From Colletotrichum lupini (Eukaryota; Ascomycota; Sordariomycetes; Glomerellales; Glomerellaceae), in NCBI RefSeq assembly GCF_023278565.1, contig NC_064672.1, positions 7,254,001 to 7,318,000 of the forward strand: a DNA stretch of 64,000 nucleotides, read 5' to 3'. Under the pieces are notes generated by a model that had not been told where the DNA came from, made no database searches, and saw only the letters and a program-made list of their open reading frames with translations. The position numbers were made by a program, and so were the translations under genes. Shown here in pieces: positions 1-11,318 of this stretch. How positions within the stretch are numbered: position 1 is the first letter of the stretch; each line of letters starts with the position of its first letter.

Positions 1-897
1 CTTTTGCATGGCTCATTCTCGATTGGAGCTGCGACTTGCCCGTACCTAGCAGGGATTTTGTTGTCTGCAAATAATGGACAGTGGTATCAGTGGTTCTATG
101 TGCTGGTAAGTTCTATTCAGGGAACTTGGACAAGCCTTAAATTCTTGCTTGTCTCGCTACTAAAACCCTTTCAGGCTATCGCATCTGTTGCAGAAGTGGT
201 CTTTTTGCCTTTGGCGTTCAGACACGAGACTGCAGCGAAGTACCATGAGAACAAGAAGAAGCAGGGAAACCCTGAAGATGGAGTAGATCAACGAGCCATC
301 TTCCGATACAGCGCGACCTGGATATACGCCGCTTACCTTCTGGCATACGTGGGCACTGAGTGCACTGTTTCCGGCTGGGTTGTCACATTCATGCTCCGCG
401 TCCGCCATACGAGCACTTATGCATCCAGTATTTGCTCTTCTGGCTTCTGGGCAGGCATGGCGATTGGACGACTAGCTTTGGGTGCAGTCACGGAGAAATT
501 GACCCCAAGACGGGCAGTCATCATTTATTTGGCACTTGCTCCCGCCATTGTGGTGCTTTTCATGATAGTACAGGTTCTGTGGATCTCGGTACTTTCGATG
601 GCACTGCTCGGCTTCGTTATGGGCCCGCTATTCCCGTCCTGCATCGTCGAGTTCGTTCATTACCTACCAAAAGAGCTTCATGTTGGTGCGGTATCGTTTG
701 TTGCTTCCCTCGGCCAAGTCGGCGGCGCCATACTTCCATACATGCTCGGCGCTATCACCCAGGTGGCGGGGCTCCATGTGTTTCCTTACATGCTTCTTTC
801 ACAATTTGCTGTCATTCTTCTTCTGTGGCTCATATCGTATAAGGTGGCAGGGAAAAAGATACTCCAAGAAGAGCCTGTGCGAATAAGACAAGACTAA
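1..897 (+). CDS. MFS transporter, C-terminal part (cut by window edge)
   Basis: This is the C-terminal half of a major facilitator superfamily permease; the start lies before base 1. Exons are 1..105 and 175..897. The 69-nt intron (GTAAGT to CAG) is a multiple of three without a stop, so the frame reads through it. The spliced product keeps about eight hydrophobic helices, from SIGAATCPYLAGILL to a last helix near FAVILLLWLIS. A charged cytoplasmic loop (ETAAKYHENKKK) separates the helix near the intron from the next one. A GMAIGRLALGAVTEK stretch resembles the MFS loop motif between paired helices. The overall look is of fungal BSC6-like MFS proteins; the substrate cannot be read from sequence. 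It ends IRQD-stop and converges on the membrane-protein gene at 2049-3009. Confidence 0.85.
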   Translation, partial: LLHGSFSIGAATCPYLAGILLSANNGQWYQWFYVLVSSIQGTWTSLKFLLVSLLKPFQAIASVAEVVFLPLAFRHETAAKYHENKKKQGNPEDGVDQRAIFRYSATWIYAAYLLAYVGTECTVSGWVVTFMLRVRHTSTYASSICSSGFWAGMAIGRLALGAVTEKLTPRRAVIIYLALAPAIVVLFMIVQVLWISVLSMALLGFVMGPLFPSCIVEFVHYLPKELHVGAVSFVASLGQVGGAILPYMLGAITQVAGLHVFPYMLLSQFAVILLLWLISYKVAGKKILQEEPVRIRQD

Positions 898-2048
898 ATG
901 GTACACATACACAGAGTTCTGTATGTTTGATAGCAAGGTGACTTGGACAACAAGGTGAAGGGGTTGAGTGGGGATCAGAGACGGGGTTCCTGGATACTGT
1001 CCACAGTGAACAACTCGCGAGAGACATTGCAAACATACCAGTACCAAACTACTAACAAAAATTACGTGCAACTATGAATTCAGCCTATAATCTTCGCAAG
1101 ATTACTGAATCAAGAACAGAATAACAAGACTCCACGCTCTTCTACAACGTTATTCAAGAAAACGAAATTGGAGTTGAGCCTTCCTACAGTTCTGGTTAGG
1201 CTGATTGAGCCTCTTGCTCAAGTTAGCCGAGCACTAAGCCGTCGCATTAGAACAACTTACATGAAGTACCTTGTCTAGAAGAGGAAATCCTGATTGGATT
1301 TGAGCTTAATGTTAGTCTCCATAGTGCGCAAAGAGAACGAAGTCAAGTCGTCTTGCCTTTGGCTGATGCGCTGTGGAATCGTAAGACATGTTTTATAAGT
1401 GCCTCCGAATATCAGCTATCTTGGGTGCATCGTCTTCGATTGCAACCATGCCAAAGGAGACTACTTTGACAATCCTTGACACAGGTGCGTTTTCTTGTTG
1501 CCGAATGTCGAAAGATTTACATGCCCCTCTGTCCAGGGGAATGTTCCATATCTGTTGTCCCCAAGTCACAGATCAAGGTTTCAATGAAATCATACCGTTG
1601 AAACCGGTTTGAGCAGTCAAGGCGCTAAGAAAAGGATTTATGATACACTCTATATGCGGAAGAGGAAAACGACACTGAAGACCATCAAACGTAAAATCAA
1701 CCGGGAAAGAAATTGTCTGGAAATTCCACCATCCAATCCAGATACCAAACCCAAACCAGACCTATCCGGCACTCGAGTGCAGTTTCCCGTGTCCTGCACG
1801 TCCTGCCTCAAAGCACTAATCCCTGTTGTCGTTGATAGAAGTCTCCCAGGCCCTAGCTCCCTTCCTCGATCGGGTTCGTCCTCCAAGTCGGAATCTTCCG
1901 GTCTGAGCTGAATCTTCTTCTTCCTAAGGCCCGAAAAGTCGTCAGTCTCCTGACCCGTTGGTTCGTTTTCTTTCGCTACGCAATGCAATGGAAAATAATC
2001 TCTCAGAAAAAGTCCAAAGGAAACGACGAACGCCAAGCTTTTGATGCT
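898..2048. other. Convergent intergenic region, no gene seen
   Basis: This stretch lies between two convergent genes and should hold both 3' untranslated regions. Open frames of 70-128 codons on both strands (for example 1609-1911 and 1650-2036) overlap each other and have no family features. Confidence 0.5.
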
Positions 2049-3009
2049 TTAGACGAAGCCCTGCTTCGCTCTGGCAATGTCGTCCCTGCTCCAGTCCCGG
2101 GTCAAAGGAATGTCGTCACGCACAAGATTGTTGTTGCCTTCGACATCGGTAGGGGTGAGTTCTACCTGCACGGCCTTGGGCATGTCGGCGCTCATGCTGA
2201 GCCAGCCTCCTGCGAGCATGGCGATTGTGACACCAAGGTATGTGCCGAAAATCAGAACAAGCTTCGTCGCGAAAGATCCCATGATGGGGTCGAGGCTGGA
2301 GATCTGGTTGAAGGCGTAGGTCGTGGTGTAAGCCAGGTGGATCAGCTGGAACGGCAAGCCGACGACAGCAGCGCGGATCATGAGCATCGCGGGGCGGCAG
2401 TTGGGGCTGGACGAAGATCGGATTTTCTTGTAGGTGGGCCACAGCCAGGCGCAGACGGCGAACATGACGAAGAGCTCCAAGCAGTTACCGATTTGGTTCA
2501 AGCTGTTGTTGATAAGGCCGCCTTCGTGACTGGGGGATCCTCCGTAGGTTGCCATGCCGATACCCGCAGTGTTCATGAGATGGGTGACGCCCAAGATAAT
2601 CTTTTCGGTCCATCGCTTCGGTGATCCGGGCAGGATGATGTTGCTATAGAACACACGTGAGTCAGTCTTTCTTATCGACCCCAGGTATTGACGGATTCCC
2701 TTACGCCTCGTAAACAATACCAATCAAGGTCAGTGACAAGCAAGCCAAACTACCGGCGCTAGTCATAATGTTGAACTGGTTTGGAAGCAATGGCTCGTCT
2801 CGTTTGATGACTTGGTAGATATCGGCAATGAGTCTCATTCCGAAGTGAGAGACAAAGATAGGCCAGCATACCATGCCCTTCTTTCCGTGCTTCCAGGTGA
2901 TCCATACTGCGGGAGGGAACATGAGGCCATAGAGAACTAGCTCCGCAATCGCCAAGTTGACGACCTCGCTAGAGACGGGGGGAAAGTTGTGTGCTGCTGC
3001 TTCGGCCAT
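2049..3009 (-). CDS. Seven-helix fungal integral membrane protein (DUF7702-like)
   Basis: Two exons on the minus strand, 3009..2705 and 2643..2049, give 299 residues. The 61-nt intron (2644-2704) starts GTAAGG and ends TATAG, joining VYEA to NIILPG. The protein opens MAEAAAHNFPPVSSEVV and has about seven hydrophobic segments, including LAIAELVLYGLMFPPAVWI, ICELFVMFAVCAWLW-like and LVLIFGTYLGVTIAMLAG stretches, with a short polar tail. This resembles a family of fungal membrane proteins that I believe is catalogued as DUF7702, with no known reaction. The start is the first ATG after an in-frame-stop-rich leader. It converges on the MFS gene at 1-897. Fairly sure it is a real gene; function unknown. 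Confidence 0.8.
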
Positions 3010-6000
3010 GTTGTAGGATTTCCGTTAACGGTAAGTTGGCGGGTCTTGATTGGTGCGTTCGGTATCGAATCCAAATCGGGGAATTGAGGATTGACTTTAC
3101 GTATACGCAATGATGTGATTTCAAGATTAGCAAGTTGCGCTCTTGAGTATCTAGTTCGATGAAGATGCTGTTTTTGTCAACTTGGCTCGAGATGATGTTG
3201 AATTGTCGGCTGATTTGATCATGATCTTGCGTCGTTGATGGACTATTAAAGTAAACCCCTATGTTGAGGCCGAGTCATTTGTCATGACGACGTTTTAGTC
3301 TAAAACAAGATCAGACTGCACAACACTGGCAGATCACTGCAACGATTGACAGCCAAATCATTCGTGTTTGGTGTATTGCACTGTTGCACAGCCGGTCGAT
3401 GGAACTCTCCCACTCTGCACTGCGATACCGAGACCGAGACCGATTCAAACCCAAATTAACGCCCCTGCGCCGTTACGCAGCGCGGGTAACCCCGAGTGGA
3501 GCATTTGGCCTTTGACACAGGCGGGGATCCAATGAACGACTGCCGGCAGGCTCTATCCGGCCCTCAAGGCCAGGATGAACCTAGAACAGCCCAAGGATCT
3601 GCTATCTTGTGAATGCAAAAGATGGTGACTGAGTGGAACAAGGCGTTTCACTGCCAGTTGTCTGCTCGCACCTGTCTGCCTCGCCCCCAAGCCTTGCAAC
3701 GATCTGCCCTATGGTGAACTAGCGGAGAATTTTATCTGAAGCCAAGCCACCCATTCAATCTACGTGAACCCGTCCGTCCAGTCGATGTCACCCATTCCGA
3801 CAGAGAGTGGGGGACAACTGGGCATCAGATCGGCACTAGGGTTGTAAATACCGACAAAGACCAATCAAGGGGCCCTTGATAGCATGGAAAATCTGGCAAA
3901 CTTTACCTCAAAACAGATTGGAAGCTCGGTTTCGAGAACCAGCGTGACCTTGGACATGGTCAATTGGTCCCAAGCTCCTACCAATGCTTCGCTTCCCCAT
4001 CAGATGCGGCGCAACTAACCATAGCTGCGGAGGAAAACGAATGCCTCAATTGTCCGTGACCCTCTTTTCTCCCGTCACGTCTTTCCGGACATATTGATAT
4101 TTGATTGATTCTGGATCTGGGATTCTCCATCGGCACTTCTTTTCCGTCTCAGCTTTATTTCTCGCATTCTTGCCATCGTTGGCGTTCGTCCTGTAACTAC
4201 TCGGACTTATTGTATGAGCAATCGAGCAACTGGGATGCCATCGTACGCTTACACACAGAAGCAACTATAATTAAGCTGTCCAGATGTTTTCTAACGAGGC
4301 CACCTAACATTCCAGGGTTTGTGAGACTCGCTCTCGCCGTCCGGACTGTCGATGCTTGAGTAAGCACAGGCCAATCGTCCCGTGTTTGACGACTGAACTA
4401 CTTAAGACAGCTGAACTTGAGGCACGTCTGGCCTAACTTGACTTTCACCTCGCTTTCGCGGTGCTTTGTGGGGAACCAGGATGCAGCTTGCGCTGCCACG
4501 CTGGGGGACCACAGAAAACCACAATACGACATCAACACCACTACGAATTCAACAACTCTGCTCTGAGTGGCTGTATTGACAAATACTATAAAAAACTCTT
4601 TGGGCCGTTTATCCGATCTTCTCGACAATCAATCCGGGCTGAGTTGAGATGAATGTCATTTGAAACCCCAACGCGTCTCCATCCTAGGGCTCCTTCGACA
4701 ACGCTGAGCTCTGCGAAACCGAATTGCAGCATGCACGATGATCGCGAGATTTTCGAGAGCGCCTTGCAATTCGACTCCGAGAAACAGGACTTTTTGCGTC
4801 AGGACATTGCAGTCAGTAACTGTTCCATTGTGCACGAAATCGCACGAATCAGTATCATAAACTCTCAAAGTTGCTTGTCTTAGTCGTACCCGGGCTTGTG
4901 CTACCGATTCAGTGTCGAAATACAACTCAAGTCTGCAAGCTACAATGCAACGCCGAGGTGGGCAATGTTTGACTGTCGAATGCCGAAGAACAGATCAGGG
5001 CCGAAAGAAGCAAGTCTGGTTTGGATGGCAGATTGTGCAAGTTCAGCCACCTGAACTTTCTAGAGCGCTTCAAGACACCCCTGCGCTGCCCAGCCCTTGG
5101 TATTTATGACGAACGTCCTTGATCGACTAGCTAGCCGTCGTCTACGTCACATTGAGCTAGTTTTAAGAGGTTGTTTTGGGTCCTGAGGAAGCAGACTTAG
5201 CGCTTGGTGTAGGCGATATGCCGCATGGTGCAGCCGCCCTAGGTTGCATGCAGACGCAGCCAAGTTCCGGCATCAAATACGACTACCGCAACAAACTTGG
5301 AAGTTGGGGAGTCGATATCATCGATCGTTCACCCAAGAGCTCTCCCACATGTTCATCGAAAACTGAAATGACTCTTACCTCCCCTTTCTGGGGCATTATG
5401 TTACACTCCGAGTTACCGTCTCGAGGTCACAGCGGTTCGAACGACCTTTCAACCCCTCATAATCGTTTGACACGTTTCTGCCAAGATTTGTTCCTCCCGT
5501 TGATGCAGCAAGATTCAACTTGATGCCTCGGGTGACAGATCTTTGGCATGTGTTTATCTCTTGGTTTGACCAATCCTATGCAGGAGTTGAACCGAATAGA
5601 CCATGTCGACGTGGGATCTGAAGCATTCAATCTTGTCAATATTTTCATCTTCACTGTTAACATAGCTTTGTCCAGAGTACCTGCTAGTCTCCATCGCGAA
5701 ACGTCCACGAAGCCCTCACGAAGCCCTCACGAAGCCCTAGCCATCTGCACTGCTGACAGACGACATCTAGCCACCGATTCGCTCGTTGCCAGAAACAGCA
5801 AGGAACATGAAAGCTCTTCCATGGCTCAAAGCTCATGCCTCTCATTCGCTCATGCAGAAGTTGCACTCTTAAAATGACAGATAAACACGTAAATCAAGGC
5901 CAGCCAGCTGCAGCGATATTGCACATCTGTCCCCCAAACCATCTGAACGAGAATTGCACACAAGCACAAAGGGCATCAGGAATCTGTGGGACGACATCGA

Positions 6001-7965
6001 CTATGCTGCTGAGAGTAACATCCCTTGAATAGACACCGAGGTTATCCATGTTGCCTCTGCATCATGAGTCTCGGCAACACACATCTGCCAACCTCTTGCC
6101 AGTCACTTTGTCTTAGGAACCATTTTACTTGGCATTTGGCATATTATCTGCCGAACCTCTACTGAGCTTCTTTATTAGGAAGCTGATCGTCTATCTTGCA
6201 ACAATTGGGCTTGTTCTGCGCCGTGTTGAATATCGAACGCAATGGTTCCTAACTCCATACGCCTCCATGATGCAATTGCCTGTGCATCTTGCGGCCTAGG
6301 GTTCTTAATGGAGCAACGACACCCAGGACATACCAATGCTACTGTTACCACACTTGAATCACTTCTTTATCAAGTGATCGATGTTCAAAACAGGGTTTGA
6401 ACAAGACATATGGTTCGAACCGTAGATGGAAGAACAGAAATACCTTCCCGACATAGGACATAGCATCTACCCTTTCCAAATGGGGTTCCGCAGAGGTGTG
6501 GCTTCAGGCCCATGGTTACATACTAAAGCTTCTGCAGTATTGGAGTCATAGAAAGATACAATATTAAGGGACGCATCTTTTTCTGAATGGTAAATCATTG
6601 GCGTAAATCGCACTATCATATGTGCCAAGACGACCTAAGCACGATGCCATCGAAGCCAGCACGCTACCCCTCAATTCATGTACCACGCGTATCTTGAAAT
6701 GTTTTAGGCCGCATCATTAATCTTATTATATCCTATGTTTTCACGTCTCCGACCCGTTGAGGTTGCAGCGACTGCTGCGCTGCTGTGCTTAATCACCTCA
6801 ACTCCAACTGGCCAGAGAGTTGTCGCCAAGTGCAGCTCCGTGTAAACCATCGGCCATTCATCTAATCAATAGCACACGTGCGTCCAGTCATCAGAGCGCT
6901 CAGACCTCGGGGGCTTCGAAGATTCCTGAGGGGGCTAGCAAGTCCAGCCGCTCTCTAAGCTACCGGCGTATGAGATTCAAGGCGGGAAGACGGGACAGGA
7001 GAAGGCAACCTCGTGTCCGGAGTTAGTCGTCGGACATGACTGGAGGCACGCATAATCTCGGCGAGTCATAGATTACCATTGCCAAGGAAGTGAGCTAATC
7101 TAGTAAAGGTTGTTTTTGTTGTCCTAGATATCTACAGATAGCGTCGATGACATCGCAGCCTCTCGAGTCTCGGCCAAAGACCTCTGGGTGTCTCGGCAAA
7201 CTAGACTGGAGAGCTCATCTCTATTCTGTCCGCAGCGCACGAGTCTGCCTTGGCCACCTGGTAATAGGCTCTCCGTGGTCCTTCATTATTGATTGGTGAC
7301 TGACTAATTCCCCGATCTAGTTGTGGGCCTTGTACCATCCATGGCTGCAGTCATTTCCCCTCCCACGCGTTGTTAATGATGACAGAGTAGCTTCACTCAG
7401 CCATCCCATCTAATTTTGATTTCCTTTTCGTATTCCATGCAGACTGGAACGAAGCATTATCTCAGTGCGTACTTACATTATATGACGATCGAACTGCATC
7501 GGAATGATGGGATGCGATCAGCGGTCTGTCTACTTTGACGACGAGAAACCACCTATGAAGAGTCACCACATGATGATTCAGAATGAATAATTCAGTTCAA
7601 GTAAACCACAGGTATGTATCATCTTCTGAAAGGGAGCTGCTCTGACATGTCTGGAAGTCAATGACAGTGCCTATGGTGACATTGCTGTATCCGCCTTACG
7701 TTTAAGTACTTAGGCAAATGGCGATATGCCTAAATTACGGGCGACATTTTCTATATTATCATAAGTAAAGAGTGAACTGAGATCACTATCTAATAGCTAG
7801 CAGTTTGGATGACAATCATGAAAGAAAAATGTGAGATGTTGGTCGACAGATTCGCACCACAAATCAAAATCATGCGGAAAGCGCCAAACTCCATTTAGAA
7901 ACCAAGGAATAATGAAATTGACAAGAAAAGGAATCATCCCTCGGCGCTTCCAAGGAGTCAATCGC
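3010..7965. other. Long gene-poor interval (about 5 kb)
   Basis: No open frame here carries a recognisable domain, and the frames of 60-220 codons overlap on both strands. The 219-codon plus-strand frame at 7831-8490 is the antisense shadow of the TmpL-like gene. I saw no tRNA fold and no clear transposon ends. It contains the small 11-bp tandem repeat at 5706-5738. Unannotated multi-exon or non-coding genes cannot be excluded. Confidence 0.4.
5706..5738 (+). repeat. Tandem repeat, 3 x 11 bp
   Basis: The unit CACGAAGCCCT is repeated three times without mismatch. Confidence 0.9.
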
Positions 7966-10900
7966 TCAAGAGTCCCAAATAGCGCCGTAAGCCGGAACAC
8001 CTCTAGTTTCAAGGCCATAAACAACCTTCTTCGTGATCTTTTCGTTCGCAATGATAATGACAGCTTCGGCGTTGAAGCTCTGAACAAGGTTGAATCCCAT
8101 CTTCACCAGATCCGGACGACCCGATATCTTGGTGTCGTGAATCACTGCGTTGGGGATCTTTTTCTTGATGGCGTCGAGCAAAGGCTTGCCAAACGTTTGC
8201 TCGGGCTTTGGTGTGGACCAGATCAACTGCGTCGCGCAGCTTGGCTGTTGAATGTGGCCAAGAAGAGGCCCAATGCCGGATCCCGTGGCAATGACCACGA
8301 CGCGGTTGAAACAAGTCGCGATGCGCATGACACCACAGGTCGGGACACCACGAACCCATATGTAGGTGGGGGGCTTCTGGATGCAGTTTTTGGTCCAATC
8401 GCCAGCGTTGGAAACAACCAAAGAGAAACCCTTCTCGCGATGCTCGACCTTCTCAGGGGCCGGAATTGTGGCGAACGAGTGCCATTCTAGAAGAGGCCTT
8501 TGAGAGAGTCTGACGAAGCTGCCGTTGACGGGGACTGTGTAGTCAAAATGCAATCTCACTGCGTGGTCGGAAAGCACCTCAGCTTCGACAGGAACTTTCT
8601 TGAGGAACAACCAAGAGGAGGCGATGCTCATCGTGGCGACCGCCAGCATCCAGAAGCCGGGAGTTCGAATGCATGCGTCGCCCAGGGACATCTCTGCGAC
8701 CTTGCTGTCGTTCGCGCCGAGGACAACCTGGACCCAGAACAGCCCCAGCATGGTCCATCCGACGAAACGATGGGTCTTCTCGAAGAGGTCGTGATGGGTC
8801 TTGCGGAACCCAGGCCAAGCGAGACCGATAGTGATGGTGAACAAACCCGTAAGAAGCCAAGACACGACCTTTGAAGCCATAGACTGGTGGCCCCAATTAG
8901 GGCACTCTGTCAGCTGGCAAACCTCATCGCTGATGTTGGAAGCCAAAAGCCAAGCTCCGGCAGAAACAGCAGCGCCTGAGTGAACACCGCCAAAGTGGAA
9001 AATCCTGGCGCAGCGCTTCCTGATGGCGAGGGGCCAGGACTTTGGCACGTTGCAGGTGATTGTGTAAAGCGCGTTGATGACAAAGTCCTGACGGGCGAGG
9101 ACTGCGACGACCAGGTTGATGGCTGTGAGAGTGCTGAGCCAATTGCGCTGGAACCCGGCAAAGACGAGTGCGATGACGGCCGCGATGTTGAAGAGACCCA
9201 CGATTGTGAAGAGACGGCGGTAAACGATGGCGATCCGGTGAACAAAGCCGCGGTAGGGACGGCCGAGGCTCTTTGCGGGGATGTCGCCGGTGAGGTCGAG
9301 CTTCTCGTCTGTCTCGGTGAAGCTAGAGGCAGAGGATTCGGCCTTGAGGTCTGTGGTGGTCGAGTTGCTGTCAGTAGACAGGGACTCTTTTGAGGCGGTC
9401 TCCCTGATGGTGACATCGGCGACTTCCTTCTTGTCGGTATTACCAGTCTCGGTGACCATGTCTTGAAGCGCACGCTTGTCGACTTTGCCATTTGCAGTCA
9501 GAGGAAGGGCGTCAAGGAAGTGGAACTTGGTCGGGATCGCGTAGTAAGGCTGACGAGCCCTGACGTGGGCTTGTATCTCGTCGAGATCGCAGTCCTTGGG
9601 TGCGACAAACCCGTGGATCTCATTGCTGATGAACAAGGCGGTGGCCTTTGAGACGATGGGACAAGAGCTGATTGAAGAGGTAACTCCGTCAAGCTCAACC
9701 CGGAACCCCTGCGAATGATGTGTTAGAAAGCTCTTTGAATGTATGAGTTTGGAGATGCCACTTACTTTAATCTTGATTTGGTCATCGACTCTTCCGAGGA
9801 TGTCAATTGAGCCGTCCGATCTCCAGCGACCGAGGTCACCAGTGTTGTACATCATAGATCTACAAGACTATCAGCAGGTAGTTTTGAGTAGCACGAGGGA
9901 TTATACTCACCCGTCATTAGCAAAAAGGTCCAGCTTGTATCTCTCAGCAGTCTTCTCGGGAAGAGAGACATAGCCCCGGGAGATTCCGTGGCCACCAGCC
10001 CACATAACTCCGGCTTCCCCAACACCTAGAGAGTTGCCCTGCGCGTCAAGGACGTAGACGGTGTTGTTTGGTGTAGGCTTTCCGATTGTCAGAGCTTCAC
10101 CCGGGCGGTGAAGATGCATGGTGTTGACAATGGTAGTCTCCGTAGGTCCACAGCAGTTGTAGTAGGTTGCGTGAGTGGCCCAGAGGTCGGCGAGCCTATC
10201 GATTTCATCGTCAGTATAATTCACTTTAGAAGTGCAATGGAAGTCTCACCTCTGAGAGCTGGGTTCACCTGCCGTCGCAGCAACTCTGATGTTGGAGTAC
10301 TCCCGAGGATCATACTTGGCCAAGATGCTTGGTGTACAAATCAGGACTTGAGTCTGTGGGTTATGTTAGTCTCGTCTTGTTGGATGCTAAGTCTTAGTTA
10401 TCTCACCTCTCTCAGACACGGCTCCCACTTTGAGCCTCTCAAGACGAGAGTTCCTCCGTTGCAGAGACATCCCATCATCTCCCATGCAGCTACCACAAAG
10501 TCAGCATCAGCGATTAGGGTATTAGCAACTAAGACTTACCCATATCAAAGCTGATGTTCAACACCTGACCCACCCGCGTTCCAGGTGAGATACCCAGGCC
10601 ACCAGGTGAAAGGCACACGAGGTTAGTCACATTCTTGTGGGTGACATCCACTCCTTTGGGAGTGCCCGTAGTTCCTACAGAGCCAGAGAATTAGCTCAAC
10701 TGTCTTCTCAAATCTAAATGGGCGATGAGATGTTCGCTTACCCGAGGTGTAGATGACGTAGCAGCCATGGTCTGGTTGGGCCAGGTCCTGGATAGGGTAG
10801 GATTGCGAAACCTCCTTATCTTTCTCCGAATCTTCATCAATGACAAAGATCTCGCAGGGAACACCGAGAGTGTCGAATCGATGCTTTGTCGACTTGAGAC

Positions 10901-11318
10901 ATAAAACGTGCTTGCCGCCCGCCTGTTCCAAAACAAACCGTAGTGTAGAGTCTGGAACCACACCGCCGTCGAGAGGAACGTACTGAGCACCGCAAGAGAG
11001 AATCGCAACTATACCAACCAGCATGTCAATACCTCGCTTCACGACGAGAGGCACTCTATCTCCAGGCTTGACCCCGAGTGTGGTCAGTTTCCTTGAGAGC
11101 TGGTTGGCTCGAGTAGCAAGATCACCGTAAGTGATCTCACGAATCTGCTGCGACGACAAGTCACGCCCTGCGGTGACATCAGGATGAGTCTCTGCATGAT
11201 GATAGAATGCGGCCGTAACAGTGGGATAGGTGGATTTGATTCGTTCGCCTTGGGTAAAGGATAGAGGGGCTGGCCCAACCGGAGTTAACGCCGAGTCTTG
11301 AACGATGGTGTTCTGCAT
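7966..11318 (-). CDS. tmpL: TmpL-like adenylation / ferric-reductase-like fusion protein
   Basis: Seven minus-strand exons (11318..10742, 10674..10540, 10489..10407, 10353..10250, 10195..9911, 9859..9766, 9708..7966) give 1006 residues. All six introns are 50-67 nt and GT-AG. Residues about 20-505 form an AMP-binding domain: motif A3 TSGTTGTPKGV near 190-200, NCCGPTE near 313, the YNTGDLG...GRVDDQIKIKGFRVEL block near 400-432, and LPLTANGKVDK with the catalytic lysine near 494-504. No carrier domain follows. A polar linker leads to six hydrophobic helices (about 588-796) with histidines suited to haem (FHFGGVHSG, HHDLFEKTHRF). An FAD-type segment (WHSFATI, near 836) and an NAD(P) motif GSGIGPLLG (near 902) complete it. 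This order and length match TmpL of Alternaria and Aspergillus, a Woronin-body-associated protein needed for redox balance and virulence. Orthology is inferred. Confidence 0.88.

Noticed and set aside
1983..2624. 213-codon plus-strand frame
   Set aside because: Antisense shadow of the seven-helix membrane protein, whose hydrophobic pattern and intron are convincing.
5431..5443. Box B-like word GGTTCGAAC
   Set aside because: No box A or tRNA stems nearby; another such word near 6412 fails likewise.
7831..8490. 219-codon plus-strand frame
   Set aside because: Mostly antisense to the last exon of the TmpL-like gene.
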